The position numbers and the translations under genes were made by a program. From NCBI GenBank assembly GCA_015222855.1, contig JADFWA010000400.1, positions 1 through 13,586 of the forward strand: a DNA stretch of 13,586 nucleotides. The letters run 5' to 3'. This document shows positions 1 to 7,756 of this stretch, one piece after another. Within the stretch, counting starts at the first letter, position 1. Every line of letters begins with the position of its first letter. A model generated the notes under the pieces. It worked only from the letters and a program-made list of their open reading frames with translations. It searched no databases and was not told where the DNA came from. Origin of the DNA: Pseudomonadota bacterium. Its GTDB lineage: Bacteria; Desulfobacterota; Syntrophia; Syntrophales; JADFWA01.

Positions 1-24
1 GCGCTTACGAAGGTTAAAGGTTAA
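1..24 (+). CDS. Possible 3' end of the preceding gene (murE?)
   Basis: Frame 1 reads Ala-Leu-Thr-Lys-Val-Lys-Gly and then TAA at 22-24. In most dcw clusters murE lies directly upstream of murF, and MurE proteins often end in an -EAL-like segment, so this could be its last seven codons. The other two frames also stay open for a few codons (frame 2 closes at 31, frame 3 at 17), so the assignment rests on position and the Ala-Leu alone. If correct, the last codons are made of the heptad repeat that starts at position 10. Confidence 0.25.
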   Translation, partial: ALTKVKG

Positions 25-51
25 AGGTTAAAGGCTGAAGGCTAAAGTTGA
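10..51 (+). repeat. Heptanucleotide array, GGYTRAA family
   Basis: Seen directly: three exact AAGGTTA units (10-16, 17-23, 24-30), then AAGGCTG (31-37), AAGGCTA (38-44) and a degenerate unit to 51. Written in another phase the consensus is GGYTRAA. The same family recurs after ftsZ at 11901-11934 and 12067-12112. There is no inverted partner in this gap, unlike the gap after ftsZ. Confidence 0.85.
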
Positions 52-61
52 AATGATCTTA

Positions 62-89
62 AACTCTGAACTTTGAACTCTGAACTCTA
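62..89 (+). repeat. Second heptanucleotide array, AACTYTG family
   Basis: Four consecutive 7-bp units: AACTCTG (62-68), AACTTTG (69-75), AACTCTG (76-82) and AACTCTA (83-89). The array runs to within three bases of the murF ATG at 93. It fills the place where a Shine-Dalgarno would lie, and no purine-rich SD is visible. The unit differs in sequence from the array at 10-51 but has the same 7-bp period. Confidence 0.85.
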
Positions 90-92
90 AAT

Positions 93-1505
93 ATGAACTG
101 TACACTAACCATAGACGAAATTCTGGAGGCAACGGGTGGAACGATAATCAGGGAAAGCTCCGGCAGGGTATTCAATGGACTGTCCACCGATTCAAGGAGC
201 ATCTCGAAGGGGACACTCTTTCTCCCGATCATAGGAGAAAGATTTGACGGGCACGACTTTATCGCCGCCGCCATAGCCGGCGGGGCTTCGGGATCACTGG
301 TTCAAAGGGGTCTGGAAGAAAAACTTAAAGCTGTTGTCGAAGATGTTGCCCTGATCGTAGTCGACGATACCCTGAAAGCACTGGGTGACATTGCTCATTT
401 CTGGCGCATGAGATTTGAAATCCCGGTTATAGCCGTAACGGGAAGTTCAGGGAAAACGACAACGAAGGAAATGATTGCCGGGATCATGGAACTGACAAAA
501 AAGGTATTAAAAACCCAGGGGAATTTCAACAACCTTATCGGTCTTCCGCTGACACTCCTTGAGATGAATACCGGCCATGAAGCGGCGATCCTGGAGATGG
601 GAACAAACGCAAGGGGGGAAATAGGAAGGCTCACGAGAATAGCAAGGCCGGATGTAGGCATCATTACCAACATCGGGCCGGCTCACCTGGAGGGTCTTGA
701 ATCCATGGATGTGGTGAAGGAAGAAAAGTGGGATCTCTTTAATAATATGGGAAATAAGGGGGTTGCCATTATCAATAATGACGATGATTCACTGAGCGCG
801 CTTTCCAGCCGGTGGAAAGGAAAGACTGTCACATTCGGCATCAAAAAAGATGCCGATGTCCGCGCGGAGGATATCACAAAAAAAGGGGAAATGGGGGCAG
901 ATTTTACTCTCAGGATGGATGGCAACTCCCGTGAAATAGCAATGTCAACCGCGGGAAAACACAACATCTACAATGCCCTTGCCGCCGCCGCATCCTGCCG
1001 GGCTGCGGGTATCGAATATGATTTGATCTGTGAAGGGTTGATGTCGTTCAAGCCAATCTCCGGGCGTATGGAAATTATGAAATTGAAAAACGGGGCATTC
1101 CTGATTGACGATACATACAATGCCAATCCCGCATCGGTTGGCGTTGCCCTTGAAACATTGAAAGATTTAAGCGGGGAACATGGGAGTACTGTCGTTCTTG
1201 GAGATATGCTTGAGCTGGGCGCGTGGGCGGAGGAGATGCATGAAGGCATCGGAAACCTTATGGCAGACACGGGTGTCGATACGATTTTTCTCAAGGGAGA
1301 ACTCATCCGCGCGGCAGCGGCAGGGGCAATCAAGAAAGGATTAAAGAGCGACCGGATATATTTCCCCGAAACCACAGGAGAGATAGTGGCCCATCTCAAG
1401 TCATATTTAAAAAAGGGGGACTGGGTGCTGGTCAAGGGATCGAGAAATATGAGGATGGAAGAGATCGTTCAGGGAATAATCAGTAAGTTCGGGCGTGAAA
1501 AATGA
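93..1505 (+). CDS. murF: UDP-N-acetylmuramoyl-tripeptide--D-alanyl-D-alanine ligase
   Basis: MurF is the cytoplasmic ATP-dependent ligase that adds D-Ala-D-Ala to the UDP-MurNAc-tripeptide, the last soluble step of precursor synthesis. The 470-residue protein has a normal length for the family. The N-terminal part (about 1-90) opens with the usual TLxEIxxATGG-like stretch, which supports the ATG at 93 although no Shine-Dalgarno is visible. The central Mur-ligase domain has the P-loop GSSGKTTTK (117-125), an EMGTNARGEI segment, NIGPAHLEGL, and EEKWDLF, whose Lys sits where the carbamylated lysine is expected. The C-terminal domain begins near 315 and carries DDTYNANPAS (Asp339-), typical of MurF rather than MurC, D or E. 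It lies first in the window's run of mur genes, 120 bases ahead of mraY. Identity is secure from motifs and context. Confidence 0.96.
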   Translation: MNCTLTIDEILEATGGTIIRESSGRVFNGLSTDSRSISKGTLFLPIIGERFDGHDFIAAAIAGGASGSLVQRGLEEKLKAVVEDVALIVVDDTLKALGDIAHFWRMRFEIPVIAVTGSSGKTTTKEMIAGIMELTKKVLKTQGNFNNLIGLPLTLLEMNTGHEAAILEMGTNARGEIGRLTRIARPDVGIITNIGPAHLEGLESMDVVKEEKWDLFNNMGNKGVAIINNDDDSLSALSSRWKGKTVTFGIKKDADVRAEDITKKGEMGADFTLRMDGNSREIAMSTAGKHNIYNALAAAASCRAAGIEYDLICEGLMSFKPISGRMEIMKLKNGAFLIDDTYNANPASVGVALETLKDLSGEHGSTVVLGDMLELGAWAEEMHEGIGNLMADTGVDTIFLKGELIRAAAAGAIKKGLKSDRIYFPETTGEIVAHLKSYLKKGDWVLVKGSRNMRMEEIVQGIISKFGREK

Positions 1506-1506
1506 A

Positions 1507-1613
1507 AATATCAAAATTAAAAATTTAAAAATAAAATGATATTCCCGGCAGGTTGGCGGCTTTTCAGTATTATTCATTTTACTTTTTAACTTTTAATTTT
1601 GCATTTTGATATT
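1507..1613. repeat. Long A/T-rich imperfect inverted repeat between murF and mraY
   Basis: The left arm (1507-1543) starts AATATCAAAAT. The right arm (1571-1613) ends with its exact 11-base complement and, after a 6-base indel, continues to pair through TTAAAA...TAAAATGA. The arms surround a more GC-rich spacer of about 27 bases (1544-1570). Within the arms the A-runs (or T-runs on the other side) recur every 6-8 bases, a rough heptad rhythm. The palindrome starts two bases after the murF stop and ends directly against the mraY Shine-Dalgarno. The stem is nearly all A-T and has no clean U-tract, so I do not call it an intrinsic terminator. Confidence 0.85.
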
Positions 1614-1618
1614 AGGAG
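1614..1618 (+). promoter_or_regulatory. Shine-Dalgarno of mraY
   Basis: AGGAG seven bases before the ATG at 1626. It decides the start: an in-frame TTG at 1599 lies inside the inverted-repeat arm with no SD and would add nine residues not typical of MraY. Confidence 0.85.
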
Positions 1619-1625
1619 TCTAATT

Positions 1626-2705
1626 ATGCTGTACCATCTTTTATATCCACTACATGAGACATATTCTTACTTTAATGTGTTTCGGTACATAACCTTCAGG
1701 ACTATATATGCGACGATAACCGCCCTGGTTATCTGCTTTATCCTGGGGCCCTGGCTGATAAGAAAGCTCCAGTCGATGCGCATCGGTCAGCCGATAAGAG
1801 CTGACGGCCCGGATTCCCACCTTTCGAAGGAGGGAACCCCGACAATGGGGGGCATCCTGATTATCTTTTCCGTGGTCGTATCAACGCTCCTCTGGACCAA
1901 TCTTACAACCGACTATGTGTGGCTTGTTCTCACGGTAACGGTTGGATTCGGTCTGATAGGCTTTATCGATGACTACCGGAAGCTAACGAACAAAAGCAGT
2001 AAAGGTATCCCCGGTCGTGTCAGGCTGTTGGGAGAAATTATTATAGCGCTCTTTGTCAGCATTATACTGTATATGAAACCGGGATTCAGCTCATCTGTAA
2101 CAATACCCTTTGTTAAGACGCTGCTCCCCGATCTGGGATGGGGTTATGTAATTTTCTCAACATTCATCATCGTGGGAGCCGCAAACGCGGTGAATCTCAC
2201 AGACGGGCTCGACGGACTTGCCATAGGCCCGGTCATAATATGCTTTGCAACCTATCTCCTCTTTGCATACTTTGCAGGCAATTTGAAAATATCCGGTTAT
2301 CTGCAAACACCTTATGTGGCGGGAGTGGGGGAATTGGCAATCTTCTGCGGGGCCATGACGGGCGCGGGCCTCGGGTTTCTCTGGTACAACACCTATCCTG
2401 CCCAGGTATTTATGGGTGACGTGGGTTCTCTTTCTCTCGGCGGCGCCCTCGGAACCATGGCCATAGTGACAAAACAGGAAATACTGCTCGCCGTTGTGGG
2501 CGGGATATTTGTGATGGAGACCATTTCGGTCATATTTCAGGTCGGCTGGTTTAAGGTGTCAAACGGAAAGCGTATCTTCAGGATGGCGCCTCTTCATCAT
2601 CATTTTGAGTTGAATGGCTGGGCGGAACCGAAGGTCATCGTGCGGTTCTGGATTATCTCCATAATCCTGGCCCTCCTTGCAATGAGTACCCTGAAACTGA
2701 GGTGA
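1626..2705 (+). CDS. mraY: Phospho-N-acetylmuramoyl-pentapeptide-transferase
   Basis: MraY is the polytopic inner-membrane enzyme that transfers phospho-MurNAc-pentapeptide from UDP to undecaprenyl phosphate, making lipid I. From the ATG at 1626 the protein is 359 residues, the usual family size. It opens with the characteristic MLYHLLYPL and FRTIYAT segments. Visible motifs are [19 protein letters not shown] (Asp115-Asp116, the magnesium-binding acidic pair), [10 protein letters not shown] (190-199, with Asp193 and Asp196), a GFLWYN loop followed by FMGDVGSL, and MAPLHHHFE (His324-326). About ten hydrophobic segments are spread along the sequence. The stop codon lies inside the Shine-Dalgarno region of murD, so the two are probably translationally coupled. 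Identity is certain from motifs. Confidence 0.97.
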   Translation: MLYHLLYPLHETYSYFNVFRYITFRTIYATITALVICFILGPWLIRKLQSMRIGQPIRADGPDSHLSKEGTPTMGGILIIFSVVVSTLLWTNLTTDYVWLVLTVTVGFGLIGFIDDYRKLTNKSSKGIPGRVRLLGEIIIALFVSIILYMKPGFSSSVTIPFVKTLLPDLGWGYVIFSTFIIVGAANAVNLTDGLDGLAIGPVIICFATYLLFAYFAGNLKISGYLQTPYVAGVGELAIFCGAMTGAGLGFLWYNTYPAQVFMGDVGSLSLGGALGTMAIVTKQEILLAVVGGIFVMETISVIFQVGWFKVSNGKRIFRMAPLHHHFELNGWAEPKVIVRFWIISIILALLAMSTLKLR

Positions 2706-2709
2706 TCTT

Positions 2710-4062
2710 ATGTATCTGCATGGCAAAAAAGTGCTGGTTATCGGTCTTGGAAAGACGGGAGTTGCAACCGTTAAGTTCCTGTTAAAAGAAGGAGCTATAG
2801 TTTCCGCCACTGACGAAAAGCCGGCATCAGAATTGAAGGATGCTTTCAATGCCCTGAGAAACCTGGATGTAAATCTGCAAACAAGTGAACAGAGCATTGA
2901 AAGACTCTCCGAAATAGATCTGGTTATACCCTCACCGGGCGTTCCTCCATTTAAGAGTCCACTGTATGAAGCTGTAACGAAGAATATCCCTATCTTAAGC
3001 GAAATAGAGCTTGCCTCCAGATTTCTGAAAAGACAGATGATAGCAATTACCGGAACCAACGGAAAGACAACGACGACCAGGCTTCTGGGAAAGATACTGG
3101 AGAAGGCGGGGAAAAAGGTATTCGTCGGCGGAAACATCGGAAATCCCCTGATAGATTATGTAAGCGGAAAACAGGAAGACGACTATGTGGTGGTCGAGGT
3201 AAGCAGTTTCCAGCTTCAGTGGATCAAATCCTTCAGACCTTTTATATCCATACTCTTGAATGTGACTCGCGACCACATAGATTATCATGAAACGTTTGAG
3301 GAATACCGCGAGGTGAAGGAAAGAATCTTTAAAAATCAAATCGAGGGTGATCTCGCCATATTCAACGCGGATGATCTTCTGTCAATGCAACTTTCAAAAA
3401 GATTTCAGGCCGGTGTTATGTGTTTCAGCTCTTCATCAAGACAGACAAAGGGGATTTATCTCGACAGGAAAGTCCTGCTCTATAATGACCCATCTTCCTC
3501 GGTCAAAGATGAGCAATACCCGCTTGAAATGATAAAACTTCCGGGTGTTCACAATGTAGAAAACGTTATGGCCGCTGTGCTCGCCGCCAGAAGATGCGGA
3601 TGCAATCGCCCCGATATTATTGCGGCTGTGGAGGACTTCAAGGGATTACCGCACAGGATAGAATTTGCCGGTCAAAAAGGTGGAGTAAAATTTTATAACG
3701 ACTCCAAGGCGACAAATGTGGGTGCAACCGTCAGGGCGCTGGAGACCTTTTCCGAACCGATAATCCTCCTTCTCGGAGGGAGAGACAAGGGCGGAGATTT
3801 CAGGGTGCTGTCCTGGCCCATTAGCGAAAAAGTCCAGGAACTTATCCTCTTTGGCGAAGCGGGAAAAGATATAAAATCCCTTGTCGGCGGGAGAGTCCCG
3901 ACCAAACTCGTAGCCTCCCTCAAGGAGGCGATCCTTCTTGCCCATAAACGTTCCTCATCCGGCGATGTTGTGCTGCTCTCCCCGGGGTGTGCGAGTTTTG
4001 ACGAGTTTGTAAATTACGAGGAGCGCGGAAGATTCTTCAAGGAAGTTGTGAGGAACCTTTAA
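2710..4062 (+). CDS. murD: UDP-N-acetylmuramoyl-L-alanine--D-glutamate ligase
   Basis: MurD is the cytoplasmic ATP-dependent ligase that adds D-glutamate to UDP-MurNAc-L-Ala. It is 450 residues, normal for the family. A Rossmann-like N-terminal domain starts with VLVIGLGKTGVA and continues to the PSPGVPP segment. The central domain has the ATP-binding GTNGKTTTT (Gly115, Lys119), GGNIGNPL, EVSSFQLQ and NVTRDHIDYH. The C-terminal domain has LPHRIEF, YNDSKATNV (Asp331, Ser332, Lys333), LLGGRDKG and LSPGCASFDEF, all MurD-specific. GAGGTGA at 2699-2705 overlaps the mraY stop and serves as SD four bases before the ATG. ftsW follows one base after the stop. Nothing is missing or odd. Confidence 0.97.
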   Translation: MYLHGKKVLVIGLGKTGVATVKFLLKEGAIVSATDEKPASELKDAFNALRNLDVNLQTSEQSIERLSEIDLVIPSPGVPPFKSPLYEAVTKNIPILSEIELASRFLKRQMIAITGTNGKTTTTRLLGKILEKAGKKVFVGGNIGNPLIDYVSGKQEDDYVVVEVSSFQLQWIKSFRPFISILLNVTRDHIDYHETFEEYREVKERIFKNQIEGDLAIFNADDLLSMQLSKRFQAGVMCFSSSSRQTKGIYLDRKVLLYNDPSSSVKDEQYPLEMIKLPGVHNVENVMAAVLAARRCGCNRPDIIAAVEDFKGLPHRIEFAGQKGGVKFYNDSKATNVGATVRALETFSEPIILLLGGRDKGGDFRVLSWPISEKVQELILFGEAGKDIKSLVGGRVPTKLVASLKEAILLAHKRSSSGDVVLLSPGCASFDEFVNYEERGRFFKEVVRNL

Positions 4063-4063
4063 T

Positions 4064-5167
4064 ATGACTGAAAAGAAGCCGGATATCATTCTCCTGCTTG
4101 TGACTCTGATTCTCGTCACCGCCGGTACGGTGATGATATACAGTTCAAGCTCGGCAATCGCCGCGGAGAGGTTCGGAGATGGATACTACTTTCTCAAAAA
4201 ACAGATGATGTTTGTCATCCTGGGACTTGGGGTAATGATCATGTTGTCCAGGATACCTTACTACTATCTCAGAAAAGTCGCGTATTTAAGCATTTTGCTC
4301 TCTGTCGCCCTCCTTTCCCTGCTTTTGATTTCTCAATTGGGGATCAAGGTAGGCGGCGCTACAAGGTGGCTTGATTTCGGGGTGTTTTCATTCCAGGTAA
4401 CGGAACTTGTAAAGGTTTCACTGGTTCTCTTTCTGGCACACTTCCTGACCAGGAAAGAGGAGCATATAAAGGAACTTACACGGGGCTTTCTGATTCCTTT
4501 AATAATAACATCCATTATTATCGGCCTTGTATTGCTGCAGCCCGATTTCGGCACGGCGGCAATCATGGCAATGATACTGATATTTATGCTCTATCTGGCC
4601 GGAAGCAGGATTCTGCACCTGACCGGACTTGCTGCCCTGTTAATCCCGGCAGGGTTCATGCTGGTCATGCACGAGGGTTACCGTGTCAAGAGATTCCTGA
4701 GTTTTCTCGATCCCTGGAAGGATCCTACAAACTCAGGATTTCAGATTATCCAGTCCCTCCTTTCTTTCGGTTCCGGTGGAATGCTTGGTACCGGACTTGG
4801 GAATGGCATGCAAAAACTTTTCTATCTTCCCGAGCCGCATACGGATTTTATACTTTCGGTCATCGCGGAGGAGGGCGGATTTATCGGGGTTACAATCATT
4901 ATCCTCCTGTTTGCTGTTCTTGTCTTCCGGGGGTTTATGATCTCACTCAAAGCACCGGATCTATTCAGCACCCTTCTGGCTTCAGGCCTGACGATAATCA
5001 TCGCCGTGGAGGCATTTATAAACATAGCCGTGGTTATGGGACTGATCCCGACCAAGGGACTGGCGCTTCCCTTTCTGAGTTACGGAGGAACATCATTAAT
5101 TATGAGCCTGGCAGCGGTGGGAATACTTTTGAATATATTCTCATGCCGGGAAGGAACCGGGACGTGA
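4064..5167 (+). CDS. ftsW: SEDS peptidoglycan polymerase, septal (FtsW)
   Basis: FtsW is the integral-membrane SEDS glycosyltransferase that polymerises lipid II at the division septum with a partner class B PBP (FtsI, not in this window). The protein is 367 residues with about ten hydrophobic segments (roughly 5-26, 43-62, 69-91, 109-128, 142-158, 163-180, 183-202, 268-293, 300-327 and 335-360). SEDS signatures are GGATRWLDFG, FQVTELVK, LQPDFGTA, the periplasmic loop with GFQIIQSLLSFGSGG and LPEPHTDFI (Asp261, in the loop thought to hold the catalytic Asp), IPTKGLALPFLSYGGTSL. Placement between murD and murG supports FtsW over RodA. It starts one base after murD and ends in a GTGA overlap with murG, which suggests coupled translation. 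Confidence 0.95.
   Translation: MTEKKPDIILLLVTLILVTAGTVMIYSSSSAIAAERFGDGYYFLKKQMMFVILGLGVMIMLSRIPYYYLRKVAYLSILLSVALLSLLLISQLGIKVGGATRWLDFGVFSFQVTELVKVSLVLFLAHFLTRKEEHIKELTRGFLIPLIITSIIIGLVLLQPDFGTAAIMAMILIFMLYLAGSRILHLTGLAALLIPAGFMLVMHEGYRVKRFLSFLDPWKDPTNSGFQIIQSLLSFGSGGMLGTGLGNGMQKLFYLPEPHTDFILSVIAEEGGFIGVTIIILLFAVLVFRGFMISLKAPDLFSTLLASGLTIIIAVEAFINIAVVMGLIPTKGLALPFLSYGGTSLIMSLAAVGILLNIFSCREGTGT
5151..5156 (+). promoter_or_regulatory. Shine-Dalgarno deciding the murG start
   Basis: AAGGAA lies seven bases before the GTG at 5164, inside the end of ftsW. No SD precedes the alternative in-frame ATG at 5143. Confidence 0.75.
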
Positions 5168-6246
5168 AGATAATAATAGCAGGTGGAGGAACGGGCGGCC
5201 ATCTGTTCCCCGGGGTGGCTGTCGCGGAGGAATTCCTGAAGAGGGATAGGAAAAACAATGTCCTTTTCATCGGAACCGAAAGGGGCCTGGAAGGAAAAAT
5301 ATTGCCGGATATGGGATTTCAACTGCGAACCATCAATGTGGAAGGTATTAAGGGAAAGGGTCTTATGAAATCGATTGGGGCCTCATTCAAGATTCCAGGA
5401 AGTTTGGTTCAATCCTGGATGATTATTCGCGAATTCTGTCCGGATATAGTTATTGGTGTAGGGGGGTATGCTTCCGGACCGGCGGTTATCACGGCACATT
5501 TTATGGGGATCAAGACCGCGATTGCCGAACAGAACGCCATCCCCGGCATAACGAACAGGATACTCGGCAGGTTTGTGGACAGGGCATTTCTGACCTTTCC
5601 CAAAACGAAAAAATGGTTTTCCGAAGAAAAGGCGGTGGTTACAGGAAACCCCATCAGGAACGGGTTTTCAAAAGTGGAGGAAAAAACGGAAAGGATCGAC
5701 GACAGGTTTGCACTTCTTATATTCGGCGGGAGCCAGGGAGCCCACGCCATAAACAGGGCTGTCCTCGATTCTGTTAAATATTTGAAGGAAATAAAGGATA
5801 AATTGAAGATCATACACCAGACGGGAAATGACGACCTCGAATGGGTTACAGAAGTTTATACGGACTGCGAAATGGATGCCGAGGTCTTACCTTTTATCGA
5901 TGATATGGCCTCCGCCTACAGATCGGCGGATCTGCTGATATGCAGAGCGGGGGCAACGACGATCGCAGAGATAACGGCAAGCGGAAAGGCGGCTATCCTT
6001 GTACCCTTCCCCTTTGCGACCGGTGATCACCAGACAGAAAACGCCCGGGTTCTGACAGCTGCAGGGGCGGCCGAGATGATCCCTGAAAGAGATCTCAGCG
6101 GGGAACTCCTTGCCGAAGTGATTCGGCGATTTTACCGCAATACTTCCGCAATCGGGAAAATGGAGGAAAAATCCGCCAGTCTGGGGAATATAAGGGCTGC
6201 AGCGGATATTGTGGATGAATGTCTGGCACTTGTTACAGTTAGTTAG
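5164..6246 (+). CDS. murG: Lipid II synthase: UDP-GlcNAc transferase
   Basis: MurG is the peripheral inner-membrane GT28 glycosyltransferase that adds GlcNAc to lipid I to give lipid II. I choose the GTG at 5164: it has a good SD, overlaps the ftsW stop as GTGA, and gives MKIIIAGGGTGGHLFPG, the normal MurG N-terminus. An ATG at 5143 would add seven untypical residues. The chosen form has 360 residues. Motifs in order are the first glycine-rich loop GGGTGGH (His13), IGTERGLE, GVGGYASGP, AEQNAIPGITNRIL, the second glycine loop GGSQGAHAIN, then CRAGATTIAEITASGKAAI and PFATGDHQTENA, which bind UDP-GlcNAc. The last codons (Val-Ser) and the stop lie inside a GTTA tetranucleotide repeat, so the C-terminus may vary between strains. 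Confidence 0.96.
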   Translation: MKIIIAGGGTGGHLFPGVAVAEEFLKRDRKNNVLFIGTERGLEGKILPDMGFQLRTINVEGIKGKGLMKSIGASFKIPGSLVQSWMIIREFCPDIVIGVGGYASGPAVITAHFMGIKTAIAEQNAIPGITNRILGRFVDRAFLTFPKTKKWFSEEKAVVTGNPIRNGFSKVEEKTERIDDRFALLIFGGSQGAHAINRAVLDSVKYLKEIKDKLKIIHQTGNDDLEWVTEVYTDCEMDAEVLPFIDDMASAYRSADLLICRAGATTIAEITASGKAAILVPFPFATGDHQTENARVLTAAGAAEMIPERDLSGELLAEVIRRFYRNTSAIGKMEEKSASLGNIRAAADIVDECLALVTVS

Positions 6247-6281
6247 TTAGTTGGTTGGTTGGTTGGTTAGTTGGTTAGTTT
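6238..6281 (+). repeat. GTTR tetranucleotide tandem array over the murG stop
   Basis: Eleven consecutive 4-bp units from 6238: GTTA x3, GTTG x4, GTTA, GTTG, GTTA, GTTT. The murG stop TAG (6244-6246) is inside the second and third units. Arrays of this kind are prone to slippage, which here would change only the 3' end of murG and the length of the gap. Confidence 0.9.
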
Positions 6282-6347
6282 TATTGTTAAAAGAGTTGGA
6301 ATCCGAAACTAATCAAACCAATTAAACCAACAAAACTAACTAAACCA
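6238..6347. repeat. Imperfect inverted repeat filling the murG-murC gap
   Basis: The right arm (6306-6347) is made of AAAC-rich units such as AAACCAATTAAACCAAC and AAAACTAACTAAACC, complementary in kind to the GTTR array on the left (6238-6281). Next to the spacer of about 24 bases (6282-6305) the arms pair as GGTTAGTTT against AAACTAATC, with one mismatch. Further out, pairing has small indels and many possible registers. The right arm ends at 6347 and the murC Shine-Dalgarno AGGAG begins at 6349. Confidence 0.8.
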
Positions 6348-6348
6348 G

Positions 6349-6353
6349 AGGAG
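6349..6353 (+). promoter_or_regulatory. Shine-Dalgarno of murC
   Basis: AGGAG five bases before the ATG at 6359, just outside the end of the inverted repeat. Confidence 0.8.
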
Positions 6354-6358
6354 TCCTC

Positions 6359-7756
6359 ATGTACAGAAAAGTAAAAAACATACATTTTGTCGGTATAGGG
6401 GGTATCGGCATGAGCGGTATAGCGGAGGTGCTCCTCAATATGGGCTATTTCGTGAGCGGATCTGACCTTAATGAGACTGACCTCACGGAACGGCTGGCCT
6501 CTCTGGGTATCAGTATTTCCTACGGTCACAGCCCATCCAATCTCGGAGATGCGGACGTTGTGGTCACGTCAACGGCCGTTGGAGAAGACAATCCTGAGGT
6601 AAAAATAGCTCACGAAAGGCATATTCCCGTTATTCCGCGCGCGGAGATGCTGGCTGAGCTACTGAAGATGAAATTCTCCATAGCGGTATCGGGAAGTCAC
6701 GGAAAAACAACAACAACCTCCATGGTTGCCATGATACTTGCCCATGGCAATCTTGATCCCACAATGGTGATAGGCGGAAAACTTGCAAGCATAGGAAGCA
6801 ACGCAAGGCTTGGCGATGGAGAATATATCGTGGCCGAGGCCGATGAAAGCGACGGTTCTTTTCTGAAACTGAGTCCATCCATCTCCGTAATTACAAATAT
6901 TGATCTTGAGCACCTTGATTACTACCGGGACATCGAAGAAATCAAGGAGGCCTTTTTGCAGTTTGCCAATATTGTCCCCTTTTACGGATCCACAATACTC
7001 TGTCTCGATGACGACAATGTAGTCGAGATACTTCCTGAGATAAAAAGGAGAACTATTACTTATGGTCTTTCAGACCAGGCGGACTACCAGGCAAGGGATA
7101 TATCCTTTGAAGGATCATCGTCAAACTTTGCCTTATATTACAGGGGTGATTTTCTGGGTGATATTTCTCTTAGCGTTCCGGGACTGTTCAATGTTTACAA
7201 TTCCATGGCGGCTGTTGCCGTAGCCAGGGAACTGGATATGGCAATGCAGGAAATAAGGGAGGGTATTAAATCCTACGTCGGAGTCCATCGCAGGCTGGAG
7301 ACCAAGGGCGAGGTGAATGGTATAATCGTTGTGGATGATTACGGTCATCATCCGACCGAGATCAGGGCAACCCTGACAGCCGCAAGGCAGGTGTGGAATA
7401 AGCGGCGGCTCATTGTCGTTTTTCAACCTCACCGCTACACCCGTACCAAAGCGCTCTTTGATGATTTCCTGACGGCCTTTCCAGATGCCGACGTCCTTAT
7501 TCTGACCGACATATATGCTGCCAGTGAAAAGGAGATAGAGGGGGTCAATTCATCGGAGCTCTGTCAGGGGATAAAGCGCTGTGGTCACAAAAATGTAACA
7601 CATATATCAGGTTCCGATGAAATCGTTGACCACCTGCTGGCGATAGCGGAACCAACGGACGTGATCATCACGCTGGGAGCGGGCGACGTCTGGAAGGTTG
7701 GTGAAGAATTTTTGAGAAGGGCCTTTGTAGAATTTCAGGCCGGGGAAGTTGAATGA
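6359..7756 (+). CDS. murC: UDP-N-acetylmuramate--L-alanine ligase
   Basis: MurC is the cytoplasmic ATP-dependent ligase that adds L-alanine to UDP-MurNAc, the first peptide step. The protein has 465 residues, normal for MurC. The N-terminal UDP-binding domain starts with HFVGIGGIGMSGIAEVL and has GSDLNET. The central domain carries SGSHGKTTTT (Gly112, Lys116), GGKLASIGSNARLG, VAEADESDGSFL and TNIDLEHLDYY. The C-terminal domain has HRRLETKGE, VVDDYGHHPTEI (Asp326-Glu334), FQPHRYTRTKAL, LTDIYAASE and LGAGDVWKV. These make it MurC rather than Mpl or the other Mur ligases. It opens the second tight gene block and shares the ATGA overlap (7753-7756) with murB. Confidence 0.97.
   Translation: MYRKVKNIHFVGIGGIGMSGIAEVLLNMGYFVSGSDLNETDLTERLASLGISISYGHSPSNLGDADVVVTSTAVGEDNPEVKIAHERHIPVIPRAEMLAELLKMKFSIAVSGSHGKTTTTSMVAMILAHGNLDPTMVIGGKLASIGSNARLGDGEYIVAEADESDGSFLKLSPSISVITNIDLEHLDYYRDIEEIKEAFLQFANIVPFYGSTILCLDDDNVVEILPEIKRRTITYGLSDQADYQARDISFEGSSSNFALYYRGDFLGDISLSVPGLFNVYNSMAAVAVARELDMAMQEIREGIKSYVGVHRRLETKGEVNGIIVVDDYGHHPTEIRATLTAARQVWNKRRLIVVFQPHRYTRTKALFDDFLTAFPDADVLILTDIYAASEKEIEGVNSSELCQGIKRCGHKNVTHISGSDEIVDHLLAIAEPTDVIITLGAGDVWKVGEEFLRRAFVEFQAGEVE

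Noticed and set aside
1507..1613. Intrinsic terminator between murF and mraY
   Set aside because: The stem is almost wholly A-T with indels, there is no GC-rich stem plus T-tract, and it lies between genes of one pathway read in the same direction.
1599..1625. Upstream TTG start for mraY adding nine residues
   Set aside because: It lies within the inverted-repeat arm, has no SD, and the ATG at 1626 has AGGAG at ideal spacing and the family's standard N-terminus.
2138..2419. 93-codon + strand frame inside mraY
   Set aside because: It overlaps the conserved NLTDGLDG and FMGDVGSL core of mraY in another frame and has no family features.
2559..3339. Antisense open frames opposite mraY and murD (up to 192 codons)
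   Set aside because: They are shadows of strong coding sequence, with no recognisable domain, no SD and no independent support.
5143..5163. ATG start for murG at 5143
   Set aside because: No SD upstream. The GTG at 5164 has AAGGAA, overlaps the ftsW stop and gives the normal MurG beginning.
6238..6347. CRISPR-like array
   Set aside because: Units are 4-9 bp with no spacers of constant length; it is a tandem and inverted simple repeat.
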